This document shows positions 63,101 through 64,000 of a stretch of 64,000 nt of DNA, piece after piece. The position numbers and the translations under genes were made by a program. Source of the stretch: Sinonovacula constricta (lineage: Eukaryota; Mollusca; Bivalvia; Cardiida; Solecurtidae); contig CM017572.1 in NCBI GenBank assembly GCA_007844125.1, positions 25,749,879 through 25,813,878 on the forward strand, written 5' to 3'. Within the stretch, counting starts at the first letter, position 1. Each line of letters opens with the position of its first letter. The notes beneath the pieces are model-generated. The model searched no databases and was not told the origin of the DNA. It saw only the letters and a program-made list of their open reading frames with translations.

Positions 63101-63751
63101 GTGTTAGACAATTTCATGTGCCATACACTTTGTATGTTGACCGATTTAAACGATATCAATGTTAATATTGCGTTCCATTTAACATTTATTGGGAAACTTT
63201 ATTCGGTACAGAGTCGATATGTAACGGCGCCATTTAGGCCTATTTATTCCATGCCATTGTTATTATTCTTTAGAATCGTTAACTACGCCCGCCGCGGCAG
63301 CGTCGACGCCAGGAAGTACGTTGCATCCTTAATTCAACCTAAACAACGACGTAACATCATGGAGGAGCAAGACCGTTGGCACGGGAGCATCACGTTCTCT
63401 TCCACCACAGAATTCACCTTCGTCGTTCCAGATCCGACGACGAAGCGACGGAAGTCCGTCATTCAGAACAAGATTTCTAAACTAACCAACGTCTTCAAGC
63501 CGGAGAAGGATCCAATTGCGGAGAAAAGGCCGTTATTTGAGCTCAATTTGCTGAAAGACTTTCCATTTTTGGCACTGTGTGTTGGCATCATGCTGTTCAC
63601 CATGTCCATGATGTCTGTGTTTGTGTTTTTGCCGCCTCTCGCCAAATCTCGCGGACTCTCGCAGATCGAGTCGGCCTATCTCATTTCAATCATTGGTGCA
63701 GTGGATTCGTGCGCGCGGTTCTTGTCTGGTTTTATACTCGATTTAAAGCAG
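54169..63751 (+). CDS. SLC16/monocarboxylate-transporter family protein, first six coding exons, 3' part beyond window
   Basis: Exons: 54169-54424, 58400-58516, 59770-59913, 62207-62341, 62671-62809 and 63274-63751. Phases agree (1, 1, 1, 1, 2, 0), all with GT-AG signals, giving 423 residues so far. Residues 1-64 are a polar, acidic cytosolic tail. The MCT signature PDGGYGW (66-72) opens helix 1. Exons 2-5 give helices 2-6, with NYFNKRRGLAVGLTTSGVGL, the second family signature (YFxKRRxLAxGxAxxG). Exon 6 starts with the large cytosolic loop between helices 6 and 7 (about 100 residues, basic) and returns to helices 7-8 (PFLALCVGIMLFTMSMMSV, SAYLISIIGAVDSCARFLSG). The family moves monocarboxylates or related solutes across the plasma membrane, often with protons; substrate cannot be told. 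Start: two in-frame Met codons, 54169 chosen. Intron 1 (about 4 kb) carries the 34-bp array. Confidence 0.93.
54425..57422 (+). repeat. 34-bp tandem array grown from an exon-intron junction, about 88 units
   Basis: The unit begins GTATGTGGYGGCATTATGAT and ends ACATGTGTTTATAG (34 bp). The last 28 bases of transporter exon 1 (54397-54424, GGCGGCATTGTGATACACGT to TTTATAG) match the unit at 26 of 28 positions. The six bases after the exon (GTATGT) are the start of the unit, so the array's seed is the exon end plus its own splice donor. Two main variants alternate irregularly: one keeps ATAG|GTATGT, the other has AAATATATGT there and so lacks the donor. The array starts exactly at the intron's first base and is about 3 kb long. 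Confidence 0.95.
57659..57835 (+). pseudogene. RecQ-like helicase fragment with Walker A motif
   Basis: ATG 57659 to TGA 57835, 58 codons: KDKHREALTYVVKSK, then LVVSLPVGYGKSVIFHILPF. The Q-motif-like region and the GYGKS Walker A box have the spacing seen in RecQ-family helicases. All later helicase motifs are absent. It sits between the end of the 34-bp array and a stray array unit at 57979-58022, so it entered or moved within the array. It is a fragment without expected activity. Confidence 0.65.
57824..58022. repeat. direct repeat and stray array unit
   Basis: GTGAATGTATGAGCYGATGG followed by TAGAGAGTG occurs at 57824-57852 and 57951-57979 (one mismatch, period 127 bp). Right after the second copy, 57979-58022 holds a diverged unit of the 34-bp array (TATAGGCATGTGTTGGCATT and TGTTTATAG). 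A minus-strand open frame across 57736-58260 has no recognisable domain. Confidence 0.7.
59914..62206. other. transporter intron 3
   Basis: About 2.3 kb of AT-rich intron. I see no further exon, though a short frame with a donor-like AAG|GTAAGA near 60974 is present. No SINE is recognised here. Confidence 0.5.
62960..63085 (-). repeat. degenerate SINE family A copy
   Basis: The minus strand from about 63085 shows a worn tRNA-like head (CATGGGCCCGACATAATG) and the body GGTTCTATCCAGATATAA. The B box is lost. It lies in transporter intron 5. Confidence 0.5.
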
Positions 63752-64000
63752 GTATAGTAGTGAACTGAAATATTCTTTCTTTCCCTTCTGTTTGCACCTT
63801 AAACATATGTTACATTTAATTTCAGAGATGGGATTCAGTTTGAAAGATTAAAAAAAATAACAAACCTATTTTCCTTTTAAAATGAATGAACATTTTTGCT
63901 CGGAATATAATTTTTATGTGAAATGAAATTGGCAAAAATAGTATTATTGAGTGATTCGAATCTGAAAGAACGACGACGCCACACGGGTGAAGAGACTCCT

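Overview
The window looks like animal nuclear DNA, most likely from a mollusc or another lophotrochozoan. It is AT-rich. Its genes are split into short exons with GT-AG introns. It is dense in tRNA-derived SINEs, inverted-repeat elements and simple repeats. The taxon is inferred from gene style and repeat content, not from a marker.

Layout. (1) 1-4.6 kb, minus strand: the 5' half of an NFKBIL1 (IkappaBL) gene. Its remaining exons lie beyond the left edge, and the window opens inside a 25-bp minisatellite. (2) 7.5-15.5 kb, plus strand: a complete ten-exon gene for a 500-residue protein built from four diverged copies of one module; I do not recognise the family. (3) 15.5-26.5 kb: no gene seen; it holds SINEs and a TA-flanked inverted-repeat element. 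(4) 26.5-34.3 kb, minus strand: a complete seven-exon GCLM gene (glutamate-cysteine ligase regulatory subunit, 271 residues). A match to the antioxidant response element lies 434 bp upstream of its ATG. One GCLM intron carries a hAT-like element nested in a SINE. (5) 36.9-44.4 kb: two unidentified minus-strand exons, a broken MULE transposase, a small inverted-repeat element, a frameshifted HIRAN-like coding block, a 100-base assembly gap, and a minus-strand first exon faintly like PAXX/XRCC4. (6) 45.4-47.1 kb, plus strand: an intronless, compact cluster of decayed virus-like genes (penton-like, tail-fibre-like, SLATT-like two-helix protein), an endogenous viral or Maverick-type relic. (7) 47.2-54.1 kb: simple repeats, two minisatellites and a 268-codon single-exon ORF that contains a long hairpin. 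(8) 54.2-63.8 kb, plus strand: the first six coding exons of an SLC16/MCT-type transporter, running off the right edge.

The most unusual structure is in intron 1 of the transporter. About 88 copies of a 34-bp unit start exactly at the exon 1 splice site. The unit is made of the last 28 bases of exon 1 (coding for the first membrane helix) plus the first six bases of the intron, so the array is a long series of potential 5' splice sites. A RecQ-like helicase fragment interrupts its far end.

The host genes are not an operon and need not work together. GCLM (glutathione synthesis) and NFKBIL1 are ordinary single-copy metazoan genes. All exon boundaries are my reading of frame, splice consensus and family similarity; no transcript data were available.
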